A DNA stretch of 64,000 bases, from NCBI RefSeq assembly GCF_900101745.1, contig NZ_FNAD01000007.1, positions 124,001-188,000 of the forward strand. The letters run 5' to 3'. Of this stretch, positions 1 to 8,644 are shown in pieces. Position numbers and translations under genes: made by a program. A model generated the notes under the pieces. The model was given only the letters and a program-made list of their open reading frames with translations, made no database searches and was not told the DNA's origin. Source of the DNA: Glycomyces harbinensis (GTDB lineage: Bacteria > Actinomycetota > Actinomycetes > Mycobacteriales > Micromonosporaceae). How positions within the stretch are numbered: the stretch's first letter is position 1; every line of letters starts with the position of its first letter.

Positions 1-377
1 CCCACGACCAGCTGGTCGAGGGCGAGACCCGCCGTGGACTGGGGGAGCTCGCCGTCGCGGAAGGGCAGCTGACCGAGGCCCTGGCCCACTTCGACGCCGC
101 CGTCGGACTGCATCAGCGCATCATGGACCAAGTCGGCACCGCCGACGCCCTCGCGCGCCGAGGCGAGACGCTGCTGGCGCTGGGGCGACACGACGAGGCC
201 CGGAGCGCTCTCGACGAGGCCGGGAAGCTGTACGCCGGCATCGGGCACAGTCATGCCGAGCGGATGCGACAGCTGTTGGCGGAGCACGGATCGCGTGAGA
301 ACGCGGAAGGTCCCGTAAAGCGGCGCCGCGGGATGCGGAAGGACGGCGGCGGAGGTGGGAATGGAAACGGCAGATGA
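1..377 (+). CDS. TPR-repeat protein, 3' end only
   Basis: The reading frame is open from the left edge (first full codon at base 3) to TGA at 375-377, so only the last ~125 residues are present. They form helix-turn-helix repeats of the TPR type: the register 'LTEALAHFDAAVGLHQ' recurs as 'LGRHDEARSALDEAGKLY', typical of the C-terminal sensor of actinobacterial NB-ARC/TPR regulators. The last ~30 residues are basic and glycine-rich. The following acetyltransferase starts inside this gene (17-bp overlap), so the two are probably co-translated. The N-terminal domains, and hence the true class, lie outside the window. Confidence 0.7.
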   Translation, partial: HDQLVEGETRRGLGELAVAEGQLTEALAHFDAAVGLHQRIMDQVGTADALARRGETLLALGRHDEARSALDEAGKLYAGIGHSHAERMRQLLAEHGSRENAEGPVKRRRGMRKDGGGGGNGNGR

Positions 378-795
378 GTACGTCATCTCCACCGATCCCG
401 AACGGCTCGATCTCGACTGGGTCCACCGGGTGCTGTCGACCGACACGTACTGGGCGCCAGGGCGGCCGAAGGAGCGCGTGGCCCAGGCCCTGGAGCACTC
501 GGTGTGCTACGGGCTGTACGAGGCCGGGGACCGCCAGGTCGGCTTCGCCCGGCTGGTGACCGACCGGACGGTGTTCGCCTGGCTCGGCGACGTCTACATC
601 GACCGGTCGGTGCGAGGCCGGGGGTTGTCGAAGCGCTTGATCGAGCAGGTCGTGGCGGATGTCGAGGACATGCAGCTGCGGCGGATCATCCTGTCCACGG
701 ATGACGCGGACGGGCTGTACCGCAAGTTCGGGTTCACCGATCTCGACCGAGAAGAGACCGTGTGGCTGCAGCGCCTTTGGCCCGACCACAAGTAG
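361..795 (+). CDS. GNAT-family N-acetyltransferase
   Basis: A 144-residue protein with the GNAT fold: the acetyl-CoA-binding motif A is seen as 'VRGRGLSKRLIE' (about residue 85), preceded by the beta-strand 'WLGDVYIDRSV' and followed by 'LYRKFGFTD', the usual motif B end. It would transfer an acetyl group from acetyl-CoA to an unknown amine, in the cytoplasm. I chose ATG 361 because GGAGG at 351-355 lies 5 nt upstream; a GTG at 355 is also in frame. It overlaps the end of the TPR gene. Substrate cannot be inferred. Confidence 0.85.
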   Translation: METADEYVISTDPERLDLDWVHRVLSTDTYWAPGRPKERVAQALEHSVCYGLYEAGDRQVGFARLVTDRTVFAWLGDVYIDRSVRGRGLSKRLIEQVVADVEDMQLRRIILSTDDADGLYRKFGFTDLDREETVWLQRLWPDHK

Positions 796-931
796 GGACG
801 CCGACTGCCGCCGCGTCGCAGCAAGGTGGCCGACCGTGCCGCGATTCCAATGGATTCCAACGTGCAGTGGCAAATTCGCGTGCTCGGATCCAGGCTTGAC
901 CCGATGCCCGAATCCATAGCAGGTGGAGTCC

Positions 932-1303
932 ATGACCGAGCAGTACCGCAGTGATCCCGACGCCATCAGAGATGTCGCCCTCGGCGAGATGCAGCCCATC
1001 GCCGACGACATCGAGGAGGCACGCCTCGAATTCTTCAGGACGGAGGGCGATGCCAGCGCGGCGTTCCGCGAAGCGGGCATCAGCGTGCTCGGCTCCGAGG
1101 TGGCCTCGTACGGCCCGTTCAGCGGTGTCAAGGAGCGCTGGAGCCAGTTCACCGAGGCGTTGTCGGAGTGTCTGAACATCTCCGAAGAACGCATCCAGGA
1201 CGCCGCGGAGGCACTCCTCCGGATCGCCGAAGAATACGAGCAGTTCGACACGGAGACCGCGGGGGAGTTCCACTCCCTCCACACCGCGGCCGACAAGGGT
1301 TAG
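932..1303 (+). CDS. small helical protein, WXG100/ESX-like
   Basis: A 123-residue, almost wholly alpha-helical acidic protein without signal peptide or membrane segment. Two long helices (about residues 10-50 and 70-115) flank a Gly/Ser-containing turn, and 'KERWSQFTEAL' places W and F on one face, as in small type VII secretion substrates. ATG 932 is preceded by an AGGTGGAG ribosome site; GTG 923 is an alternative. The next gene follows after 9 bp and has a W-x-G turn, so the two may form a heterodimeric substrate pair. Assignment to the WXG100-like class rests on architecture, not on a firm family match. Confidence 0.5.
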   Translation: MTEQYRSDPDAIRDVALGEMQPIADDIEEARLEFFRTEGDASAAFREAGISVLGSEVASYGPFSGVKERWSQFTEALSECLNISEERIQDAAEALLRIAEEYEQFDTETAGEFHSLHTAADKG

Positions 1304-1312
1304 GGCGAGGAC

Positions 1313-2143
1313 ATGCCGAAGGGGGACCAGTCGTTCATTTCGGACGCGAGGACGGCCCACCAGCAGGTCGAGCGGGCGATCATGTCAAAGACGCCGCTCG
1401 GCGCGCAGAACGGGGAGGCGGCCGAACTGCTGACGAGCATCCGCTTCTACACCGGCTACTTCATCGAGGTCGGCGCCATATCAGGCGGAACGGCCCAGGT
1501 GCGCGACCGCATCGTTCGCGTCATCCTGCCCGAACTGGAGCGCTACGAGCTCGCCAACACCCAGAACCCGGCCGAGATCATCCGCGGCAAGCTCGTGGAC
1601 TGGGAGGGTCCTTCCGGCAGCAGCGCCTACCAGTTCAAATGGGACTACCTGCCGGCCCTGGCCGGGTCCCTGGAGATGACCTTCTCGGCATTCCAGGCGC
1701 TCGCCGGGGTGATGGCGGCGATGGAGGCCGTGCTCGACAAGGCCCGAGAGCGGTACCTCGCGCTCATGAGCAGCGCAGTCGACGCCATCACCGAAGGCGC
1801 CGAGTCCGGCAGCCCCCTGGCCGAGGCCACGAGCGCGACGACGCAGATCTCCTCGGCCATCGGCACGGGGTTCGGCGTCGGCGCCGTGATCGGACCCGTC
1901 GCGGGCGCCATCGTGGGCGTCCTCGGCGCCATCGGAGCGATCATCGACGCCGCCACAGCGGACACCGGCGGCGACGGCGTATTGGCGGTCATGCGCAACA
2001 TCGTCGAGCGACTCGCAGGCATCAAGTCGGCCCTCGAAGCGGAGGCCCCCGGCATCGAAAGGGCCCTCGACGACGCCATGGCCTACCTTTCGGGCTCCCA
2101 GCGTGACAAGTTCACGGCCCCAGAGGTGTTCTTCCCCGCCTGA
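1313..2143 (+). CDS. WXG-like protein with glycine-rich hydrophobic hairpin
   Basis: A 276-residue protein. Residues 1-150 are helical and contain a W-x-G turn ('DWEGPSGSSAYQFKW', about residue 100) followed by a long helix ending near residue 155, the layout of the helical hairpin in type VII secreted proteins. Residues ~175-220 form two Gly/Ala/Ile-rich hydrophobic stretches ('GVGAVIGPVAGAIVGVLGAI'), able to insert in a membrane. The last 50 residues are helical again. No toxin domain is recognised. It follows the small helical protein by 9 bp and is probably co-transcribed. A membrane-active type VII substrate is an inference. Confidence 0.5.
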   Translation: MPKGDQSFISDARTAHQQVERAIMSKTPLGAQNGEAAELLTSIRFYTGYFIEVGAISGGTAQVRDRIVRVILPELERYELANTQNPAEIIRGKLVDWEGPSGSSAYQFKWDYLPALAGSLEMTFSAFQALAGVMAAMEAVLDKARERYLALMSSAVDAITEGAESGSPLAEATSATTQISSAIGTGFGVGAVIGPVAGAIVGVLGAIGAIIDAATADTGGDGVLAVMRNIVERLAGIKSALEAEAPGIERALDDAMAYLSGSQRDKFTAPEVFFPA

Positions 2144-2191
2144 GGCCCCGGTCGCAGCCGCCACGTCCTTCGAGGTCGACGATGATCGCCG

Positions 2192-2698
2192 TCAGACCAC
2201 TTCGGCCATCTCGGCTTTGAGGTCGGTGGCCTTGCGCAGCAGGCCGCGCAGGATGACCATGATCGTCGCGAACACGGCTCCGGCTCCGGCACCGACCCAG
2301 GCGACGACCGTGCTGAAGGTGAGTATCAGCGTCATCGCGTAGTCGTGCGACGAGGTCATGCCCCTGAACATGAGGAACGCGGCGGTGCCCGCGGCCAGCA
2401 GTGTCGCCGCGAGGGTGGCGGCGACGATGAGCTTGAGCCAGCGGAAGGCGCGGTCGTTGAAGAGGACGTCGCGCTCGATCATGCCGACCAGCATCCAGGA
2501 GGCCGCGAGCACGGTCTGCACGCAGGCGATGCCGAGGATCGTCACGGGCACGGACAGCACCGACGGGGCGAGCGGCGGCCAGAAGTCGAAGAGTCTGGTC
2601 AAGGGCGTGTGGACGACCATGCTGATCTGCGCGAAAAGCCCGGCCAGGAACGCCGCGGCGATGGCCGTGCGCAGCACGGCGATGAAGAGTTTGTTCAT
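2192..2698 (-). CDS. DUF2975-family membrane protein
   Basis: A 168-residue protein with four predicted membrane helices (about residues 7-27, 45-70, 88-110 and 122-148) and a short charged C-terminus, the pattern of the DUF2975 family. The function of this family is not established; members usually sit beside a small XRE repressor, and no such gene is adjacent here. ATG 2698 lies only 6 nt after a -10-like hexamer, so the mRNA may be leaderless. A perfect 18-bp palindrome sits between the -35 and -10 elements, implying tight repression by an unlinked regulator. Confidence 0.7.
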   Translation of the reverse strand: MNKLFIAVLRTAIAAAFLAGLFAQISMVVHTPLTRLFDFWPPLAPSVLSVPVTILGIACVQTVLAASWMLVGMIERDVLFNDRAFRWLKLIVAATLAATLLAAGTAAFLMFRGMTSSHDYAMTLILTFSTVVAWVGAGAGAVFATIMVILRGLLRKATDLKAEMAEVV

Positions 2699-2704
2699 GC
2701 ATCG

Positions 2705-2733
2705 ATTCTCGATAGATATCTATCGAAAGTCAA
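2705..2733 (-). promoter_or_regulatory. Promoter with embedded 18-bp palindromic operator
   Basis: Reading the minus strand there is TTGACT (plus 2728-2733), 17 nt, then GAGAAT (2705-2710), and the DUF2975 ATG begins 6 nt later. The spacer holds TCGATAGATATCTATCGA (2709-2726), a perfect 18-bp palindrome that runs two bases into the -10. A bound repressor would block RNA polymerase directly. Confidence 0.65.
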
Positions 2734-2763
2734 TAGGTTCGGCGCACAAGGTCAAAATTCAAG

Positions 2764-3630
2764 TCAACGCGCATGGCATGTCTTCAGGTAGCTCAGGAAT
2801 GATGCCTGCAACCCGGTGACGTGTGTTTCGTGCAGCAGCGCGCGCGAAACATCCTGCGATCGCCCCTTGCCGTGCAGTTCTTCCACCACCGAGAGCACGT
2901 TGCGCGCCAGTGTTCGATAGATCGGAATTCCCCCTAGCAGTTCGGATTCGTTCAGCGTGACGTGCAGCCGCGGGGCTGCGTCCGCACTGCGCTCGGGCAG
3001 GGCCTCGATGAGCTTGAACACCTGGCTGTCGGTGCTCGCGACACCGGGGGTGCCCGCGCCGAAGGTCGCGAACGGGGCCGCCGCCCGCAGCCATGCGTAG
3101 AGGGTGAAAAGCCCTCCGTAGGAATAGCCGAAGAGGCCGTGCCCGGACTCGCTGACACGCAACCGCGATTGCAGCCCAGGGTGGAGCTCGTTGGTCAGGA
3201 AGTCGAGGAAGCGGTCCGCCTGCGTGTCCGCCAGTTTCGCGAGGTAGGCGTCCGCCTGCTCCTGGGTCATCGCGCCCGTGTCGCGAGCCGACGCGACCGT
3301 GGCCACCATCTCGTCGCTGACGGGCTCGCCCGGCGGCACCAGGTCGCGGTTGCGAAGGTGCGCCCAGGCCGCGGCCTCCTCGCCGGCGTAGCCGACGCTG
3401 ACTTGGATGTACGGGGTGATCGTCAAATACGGGTCTGCCTGGGTGACGATGAGGGGCGCGGTGAGGCCGACTGCCCAGTTGCCGTCCACCACGTAGATCA
3501 GCGGCAGCGGATCGGTGGAGTCCGCATAGCCGGGCGGCGTGGTCACCCAGACGCCGTAGCGGTGTCCCGACTGTGCCGTGGCCTCGAAGTACTCCGTGTC
3601 CGGCAGGCAGCCGTGCAGAATCTCGCTCAT
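2764..3630 (-). CDS. Alpha/beta-hydrolase, putative esterase (COG2819/Fes-like)
   Basis: A 288-residue cytoplasmic alpha/beta-hydrolase. The nucleophile elbow is 'GYSYGG', with a 'VVDGNW' strand near the N-terminus as in enterochelin-esterase/IroE-like proteins, and a candidate catalytic histidine in 'LLHETHVTG' near the C-terminus. The family hydrolyses esters, including siderophore trilactones, but no siderophore genes are nearby, so the substrate is open. ATG 3630 has a purine-rich GGGGGAAG upstream. It is divergent from a TetR gene whose control region contains repeated half-sites, so it is probably that regulator's target. Confidence 0.75.
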   Translation of the reverse strand: MSEILHGCLPDTEYFEATAQSGHRYGVWVTTPPGYADSTDPLPLIYVVDGNWAVGLTAPLIVTQADPYLTITPYIQVSVGYAGEEAAAWAHLRNRDLVPPGEPVSDEMVATVASARDTGAMTQEQADAYLAKLADTQADRFLDFLTNELHPGLQSRLRVSESGHGLFGYSYGGLFTLYAWLRAAAPFATFGAGTPGVASTDSQVFKLIEALPERSADAAPRLHVTLNESELLGGIPIYRTLARNVLSVVEELHGKGRSQDVSRALLHETHVTGLQASFLSYLKTCHAR

Positions 3631-3683
3631 CGAGCTTCCCCCTTCGTAGTGCGGCCGTCCTGAGGCGGCGCGTCGCGGTCCTA

Positions 3684-3733
3684 AACAGTGGTGAATTCGA
3701 TGTGCGGTAGTCTACTCAACAGTGGTGAGTTCG
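3684..3733. promoter_or_regulatory. Direct repeats in esterase/tetR intergenic region
   Basis: Two near-identical 16-mers, AACAGTGGTGAATTCG (3684-3699) and AACAGTGGTGAGTTCG (3718-3733), are spaced 34 bp start to start in the divergent region. The second lies inside the imperfect palindrome CTCAACAGTGGTGAG (3715-3729). They are probable binding sites for the adjacent TetR protein, covering both promoters. Confidence 0.55.
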
Positions 3734-3748
3734 TCAACGGGAGGTTCC

Positions 3749-4312
3749 ATGAGATCGCCGGTCGGGGAAGGTCGGGAGCGCTTGCTACAGGCGCTGTTCG
3801 ATGAGTTCGGTGAGAACGGCCCCGGCGCGAACCTCTCGATGCGCCAGGTCGCCGAGCGGCTCGACGTGCACCACACGCTGCTGACCTATCACTTCGGATC
3901 ACGAGCGGGCCTGCTGGCCGCCGTCCTGTCGGAAGCACGCCGCCGCGACAACCTCGTCATCGCCGCGACCGGCCCCGAGGTCGGGTTCGTGCCCCTGTGC
4001 AGGACCATTTGGCGTGTCTACTCGAACGCCGCGCACCGAGATCGAACGCGGGCCTTCTTCCACCTGGTCGGCCTCGCGGTCTACGAGCCCGACGCGTTCG
4101 AAGAGTTCGTCGCCGACATCGATGACCTGGCACGCCTCCTCGAGGACGCCGCTCTTCGCGACGGATTCACACCGGCCGACGCGAAGCAGCAGAGCCTGAT
4201 CGCAGTCGCATGCATGCGGGGCCTGCTGCTGCAGGGGCTGCTGACCCCCGACGCCGAGATCGACGCCGCGGCCGAGCGCTTCATCACCTCGCTGGCGGCC
4301 CCTCCCGCATAG
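3749..4312 (+). CDS. TetR-family transcriptional regulator
   Basis: A 187-residue regulator. Residues ~8-55 are a TetR helix-turn-helix ('SMRQVAERLDVHHTLLTYHF' is the recognition segment), followed by an all-helical ligand domain. ATG 3749 is chosen because GGGAGG at 3739-3744 is 4 nt upstream; an upstream in-frame GTG (3722) falls inside a probable operator repeat. It is divergent from the esterase gene and probably represses it and itself. The ligand is unknown. Confidence 0.85.
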   Translation: MRSPVGEGRERLLQALFDEFGENGPGANLSMRQVAERLDVHHTLLTYHFGSRAGLLAAVLSEARRRDNLVIAATGPEVGFVPLCRTIWRVYSNAAHRDRTRAFFHLVGLAVYEPDAFEEFVADIDDLARLLEDAALRDGFTPADAKQQSLIAVACMRGLLLQGLLTPDAEIDAAAERFITSLAAPPA

Positions 4313-4439
4313 GCGAGCGATCCCGCAGCGCCTCGGCCGAGTACTGGCATCGTTTACATGCGGTGCGCGGCATGTTCGCATAACGTGAGGCTCCGTGAGC
4401 GCTGAACTGATGTCGTTCGCATGGAGGAGGAGCGATCCC

Positions 4440-6215
4440 GTGTATCGGAGCAACGGAAACTTCGAGGCGTTCGCCCGGCCGCCCAAGCCGGAGGGCGTCG
4501 AGGGCAGGCGCGCCTACTTCGTGGGATCGGGCCTGGCGTCATTGGCGGGCGCGGTCTTCCTGATCCGCGACGCCCAGATGCCGGGGGACCGCATCACCGT
4601 TTTCGAGGAGCTCGAACTCCCCGGCGGCAGCATGGACGGCATCCTCGACGAGCACAAGGGCTTCATCATCCGCGGGGGCCGCGAGATGGAAGCGCATTTC
4701 GAGACCCTGTGGGACCTGTTCCGCTCGGTTCCCTCGCTCGAGACACCGGGCGCCTCGGTCCTCGACGACATGTACCGGCTGCACAAGACCAACCCCAGCA
4801 CCAACACGTGCCGCGCCGTCGAGCACCGGGGCGAGCGCATCGAGGACGTGCAGGATCTGACGCTCACGCCGAAGGCCGTCGAGGAACTGCTGACCCTCGC
4901 GCTGACGCGTGAAGAGGACCTGCAGGACAAACGGATCGACGAGTGCTTCGGCGAGGAGTTCTTCGCCTCGAACTTCTGGCTGTACTGGGCGACGATGTTC
5001 GCGTTCGAACCGTGGGCGAGCGCCATGGAGATGCGCCGCTACACGCTTCGCTTCGTGCACCACATCTCGTCCCTCGCGGGACTGAGCTCGCTGCGGTTCA
5101 CGCACTACAACCAGTACGAGTCCCTGATCCTGCCGCTGACGACGTACCTGGAGGAGCACGGCGTCACGTTCCGATACGGGACGCAGGTCGAGGACGTCGT
5201 CGTCGAGCGCCGCGACGGGAAGAAGATCGCCACGGCGATACGGCTGACCGCCGGCGGCGAGTCGCAGGAGATCGATCTCGCCCCCACCGACCTCGTTCTG
5301 GTGACGAACGGTTCGATCACGGAGAGTTCGACATACGGAGACAACGACACCCCCGCTCCCGTCGTCACCGACCGGGGCGGCGCCTGGGCCCTGTGGAAGC
5401 AGCTCGCTTCAAAGGACCCCGACTTCGGTCGGCCCGAGAAGTTCTGCGAGAACATCCCCGAGGCCAACTGGACGATCTCGGCCACGGTCACGCTGACCGA
5501 TGACAAGATCGCGCCGTACATCGAGCGGTTGACCGGGCGCGATCCCAGGTCGGGCGAGATCATCACGGGCGGGCCGTGCAGCATCAAGGACTCGAGCTGG
5601 CTCTACGGCTTCACGATGAGCCGCCAGCCGCACTTCGCCGCGCAGGACCCGGACAAGGAACTCGTCGTCTGGCTCTACGGCCTCTTCTCCGACAGGCCCG
5701 GCGACTACGTCCAGAAGTCCATCAGGGAGTGCACCGGCGCCGAGCTGTGCGCCGAGTGGCTCTTTCACCTCGGGGTGCCCGTCGAACAGATCGACGACCT
5801 GGCGCGCGACTCGGCGAGCACGGTGCCCTGCAACATGCCCTACATCACCTCGTACTTCATGCCGAGGGCGATCGGCGACCGCCCGCTCGTGGTGCCCGAG
5901 GGATCGGTCAACCTCGCGTTCATCGGCAACTTCGCCGAGACCGAGCGCGACACCGTCTTCACCACGGAGTACTCGGTGCGCACCGCGATGGAGGCCGTCT
6001 ACACCCTGCTCGACGTCGACCGCGGCGTCCCCGAGGTGTACGGGTCCTCCTTCGACGTGCGGGTGCTCCTGAGTGCCCTTTACCACCTCAACGACCGCAA
6101 GCCGCTCCACGACATCAAGCTGCCGTTCACGGCCCGCATCGTCGAGAAGGCGGCATTGGCGAAGATCAAGGGCACCTACCTCGAAGAACTTCTCGCGGAC
6201 GCGAACCTGCTGTAG
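4440..6215 (+). CDS. ohyA: Oleate hydratase (FAD, MCRA family)
   Basis: A 591-residue enzyme that adds water across the cis-9 double bond of unsaturated fatty acids to give 10-hydroxy fatty acids. The N-terminus 'YRSNGNFEAFARPP' is characteristic, followed by a Rossmann FAD-binding turn 'GSGLASLAG' (about residue 28), 'ELPGGSMDG' and the conserved 'RGGREMEAHFE' active-site segment. Length fits the family. GTG 4440 is chosen over GTG 4395 because GGAGGAG (4424-4431) lies about 8 nt upstream and the resulting N-terminus matches known members. It is a single-gene unit, convergent with the CPBP protease gene, and probably detoxifies host or environmental fatty acids. Confidence 0.93.
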   Translation: MYRSNGNFEAFARPPKPEGVEGRRAYFVGSGLASLAGAVFLIRDAQMPGDRITVFEELELPGGSMDGILDEHKGFIIRGGREMEAHFETLWDLFRSVPSLETPGASVLDDMYRLHKTNPSTNTCRAVEHRGERIEDVQDLTLTPKAVEELLTLALTREEDLQDKRIDECFGEEFFASNFWLYWATMFAFEPWASAMEMRRYTLRFVHHISSLAGLSSLRFTHYNQYESLILPLTTYLEEHGVTFRYGTQVEDVVVERRDGKKIATAIRLTAGGESQEIDLAPTDLVLVTNGSITESSTYGDNDTPAPVVTDRGGAWALWKQLASKDPDFGRPEKFCENIPEANWTISATVTLTDDKIAPYIERLTGRDPRSGEIITGGPCSIKDSSWLYGFTMSRQPHFAAQDPDKELVVWLYGLFSDRPGDYVQKSIRECTGAELCAEWLFHLGVPVEQIDDLARDSASTVPCNMPYITSYFMPRAIGDRPLVVPEGSVNLAFIGNFAETERDTVFTTEYSVRTAMEAVYTLLDVDRGVPEVYGSSFDVRVLLSALYHLNDRKPLHDIKLPFTARIVEKAALAKIKGTYLEELLADANLL

Positions 6216-6222
6216 TCGGGCG

Positions 6223-6936
6223 CTACTCGGTGCCGAGTCCGATGAGGACCGGGACGAGCAGCGCGATCGCGTTGTTGACGCCGTGCAGCAGCACGCCCGG
6301 CCAGATCGAACCCGACCAGCGCAGCAGGAGGGCGGTGAGTACGCCCACGACGAACGCGACGGGCAGGATCGGGTTGACGCCGTGGGCGAGGGCGAAGAAC
6401 GCGGCGCTGGCGACGACCGCGATCCAGGCGCGGTACCGGTGGAGCAGGGCGTTGGCGACCACGCCGCGGAAGAACGCCTCTTCACCGAGCGGCGTGAGGA
6501 CCGCTCCCGCCGCGAGCGCCAGGGCGAGGTACCACCAGCCGCCCGCGGCGGCCGCCTGGTAGCTCGTCTGGATGTTCTCCGTGTCGCCGCTCAAGACGAT
6601 GTAGATGAGCGAGGCGATCGTGCCGAGCACGTACGCGCCCAGGCCGAGCGTCGCGCCCACGAGGAGGTGGCGCGGCCTCGCCCGGCGGACGCCGAAGACC
6701 GCGAGGTCGCGGATGCGGAGGCGCACGGCGAGCGCGAAGGCGAGGAGCCCGATCACCCCCGATACGAGCAGCCCCACGACGCCGGTCGCGGCGTCGCTCT
6801 CGATCCGCGGCAGCAGTAGGGCTACGAGGACGAGCGACACCACGTAGACGGCGGTCCCGGCGAGGATCTCCGGCCATCCCGGCGCCGCCGGCCGGGTCCG
6901 CTCGGTCAAGGTCGCTTCACGGCTGTCAACGGTCAT
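6223..6936 (-). CDS. CPBP-family intramembrane metalloprotease
   Basis: A 237-residue integral membrane protein with about seven helices. The CPBP/Abi motifs are all visible: 'GEEAFFRG' (EExxxR), 'FALAHGVN' and 'LLHGVNNAIA', which supply the Glu and His metal ligands inside the membrane. Bacterial members are linked to protein processing or bacteriocin self-immunity. ATG 6936 has GGAG about 8 nt upstream. It ends 7 bp from the oleate hydratase stop, tail to tail, and is apparently a single gene. No peptide-precursor gene is seen next to it. Confidence 0.88.
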   Translation of the reverse strand: MTVDSREATLTERTRPAAPGWPEILAGTAVYVVSLVLVALLLPRIESDAATGVVGLLVSGVIGLLAFALAVRLRIRDLAVFGVRRARPRHLLVGATLGLGAYVLGTIASLIYIVLSGDTENIQTSYQAAAAGGWWYLALALAAGAVLTPLGEEAFFRGVVANALLHRYRAWIAVVASAAFFALAHGVNPILPVAFVVGVLTALLLRWSGSIWPGVLLHGVNNAIALLVPVLIGLGTE

Positions 6937-7051
6937 GACCGCTCTCCTCTATCGCTCCGGTGGGTCGATCACATGAGAGAGCGTGTGCCCAAATGTGGAC
7001 ACGTCAACCCATATCCGGCGATCCCGATCGAGAGAGGAACGGTCCGGGGCT

Positions 7052-7978
7052 TCACGCCTGTCCGTTGAGGAGGTGCGCGATCCCCGTGCGGTAGCTGGTG
7101 ACCGGGAAGTCGGGAAACCGTGTCGTGAACTTCGAGGAGTCGAAGATGTTGTCCTGGCGATAGCGCGGCAGCAACTCCGCGGCTTCTCGGATCGACGGGT
7201 TCACCAGGCCGCCGAGCCTGAATGCCGGCCGCGAAAGGGTGGTGTACGAGATCTTCTTGCCTGTGACCTGGGAGGCGACGTCGATCATGTCCTGATAGGT
7301 GAGTCGGTCCGGGTCGCATGGCAAGTGCCAGGTCTGGCCGTAGGCGTCAGCGGTGTTGCCGATGCGCGCCGTGGCCCGGCCGGCGTCCGGGGTCCAGATC
7401 AGGGTGCGGTTGGTGTGGGCGCTCAGGAGCACCATGGGCCGCTTGCCCTGCTTGATGCGGTCGAAGAACGCGGAGTTGGTCAAGCTCTGGGTCTTGCCCG
7501 GGCCGTAGAACTCGGGAGCCCGGCAGATGACCGCGTCGACCGTGCCCGCCTCCATCTGCTCCAGCAGCGTCGTCGCGATCCGCGCGCGCACCGTCGCTTT
7601 GCGCCCCACCGGCGCGAACGGGGACGCCTCGGTCTGCGGGGTCGAGGTCCGCGGGTACATGTAGGTGTTGTCGAAGAAGACCAGCCGCGCGCCGTGCTTC
7701 TGACAGGCGGCGATCGTGTTCGCCATCATGATCGGGAACTGCCGCTCCCATAGCCGCGAGTCCATCGGCAGGCCCGCGGTGAAGTACACGATGTCGCTGC
7801 CTTCCACGGCGCTTGCCGTGGCTTCGGCATCGGTGAGGTCGGCCGGCACGAGCTGATCGGTCTCGTGGACCTTGCGGGGATTCCTGCTCACCGGGCGGAT
7901 GTCGTGGGTGAAGTTCCGGTACAGCTCGCGGGTGAGCTCCTCGGCGATCTGACCGCCCGATCCCAGCACTGTCTGCAT
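7052..7978 (-). CDS. NAD(P)-dependent epimerase/dehydratase-family protein
   Basis: A 308-residue Rossmann protein. The N-terminus 'MQTVLGSGGQIAEEL' carries the nucleotide-binding GxGGxI turn, and 'VVPADLTDAEA'-type and 'GSDIVYFTAG' strands follow, as in extended/atypical SDR proteins of the NmrA/epimerase group. The usual YxxxK is not obvious at its normal spacing; the closest is the 'FAPVGRKATVRARI' helix. It may therefore be an atypical reductase or a redox sensor. SD AAGGAAAAG lies about 7 nt before ATG 7978. The substrate is unknown. Confidence 0.75.
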   Translation of the reverse strand: MQTVLGSGGQIAEELTRELYRNFTHDIRPVSRNPRKVHETDQLVPADLTDAEATASAVEGSDIVYFTAGLPMDSRLWERQFPIMMANTIAACQKHGARLVFFDNTYMYPRTSTPQTEASPFAPVGRKATVRARIATTLLEQMEAGTVDAVICRAPEFYGPGKTQSLTNSAFFDRIKQGKRPMVLLSAHTNRTLIWTPDAGRATARIGNTADAYGQTWHLPCDPDRLTYQDMIDVASQVTGKKISYTTLSRPAFRLGGLVNPSIREAAELLPRYRQDNIFDSSKFTTRFPDFPVTSYRTGIAHLLNGQA

Positions 7979-8179
7979 AAGCCGCTTTTCCTTCAGTTCG
8001 AAGTCGGGTGTGGACTCGACGGAGGCCGGTCGAGCATTGCGGTCCTGGCCGCGATCACCTCGGCGGAACCGCGATTCCGGCCGGTGACGAGGTTGCCGGT
8101 GAGGACGGCGTGAGCGCGAGCAGCGCGCTGCGCCGATGCCGCCCTCTCGTCGGCAACCCTAATACTTCCCTGTGGGCCG

Positions 8180-8644
8180 TCACGCCTGGAGCGGCCGGCG
8201 GGGCCAGGTCCAGGACCAGTAGGCGACGGCCGCCAGCAGGGCGAGCTCGATGGCGCTGCCGAGGAGGTAGTAGTGCCACTCTCCTATCGCCGCGGCAATG
8301 ATCGCGGCGGCGTAGGCGCATGACAGCGCGATATTGGTGATCCGGTTCAGACGGGGCGGGAGTACCAGGGCGAGGAGCACCATGAGGCTGGGCACGGCCA
8401 CGAATGCGAGGGTCGCGAGCAGGAACGGCTGACCGACCGCGAAGCCGCCGATCGTTCCGGTCTCGAGTTCCTTCCGGACATCGGCGCGGTAGAGGCCGAA
8501 CAGGTCGACGTAGGCGAAGACGAACATCGTCGAGGTCCAGGCCGCAGCGATCTTGACGCGGACATTGACGGGGCTCGGGTCGAGCCCGGACGCGGAGGCG
8601 GCCGGTCGGACGGTATCGCCGCCAAGGGGATGCGGGGAGTTCAT
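8180..8644 (-). CDS. Small four-helix membrane protein (DUF6326-like)
   Basis: A 154-residue protein with four predicted membrane helices: 'VKIAAAWTSTMFVFAYVDLF', a segment around 'PFLLATLAFVAVPSLMVLL', 'ITNIALSCAYAAAIIAAAIG' and 'YYLLGSAIELALLAAVAYW'. The 'YVDLFGLY' motif after helix 1 is typical of the DUF6326 group; its function is not known. ATG 8644 is preferred over an upstream in-frame ATG (8665) because AAGGGA lies 6 nt before it. It is divergent from the sensor kinase gene with a 212-bp gap. Confidence 0.65.
   Translation of the reverse strand: MNSPHPLGGDTVRPAASASGLDPSPVNVRVKIAAAWTSTMFVFAYVDLFGLYRADVRKELETGTIGGFAVGQPFLLATLAFVAVPSLMVLLALVLPPRLNRITNIALSCAYAAAIIAAAIGEWHYYLLGSAIELALLAAVAYWSWTWPRRPLQA

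Noticed and set aside
4395..4439. GTG 4395 as the start of oleate hydratase
   Set aside because: The 15 extra residues are not like the family and span the GGAGGAG ribosome site of GTG 4440, which gives the standard N-terminus.
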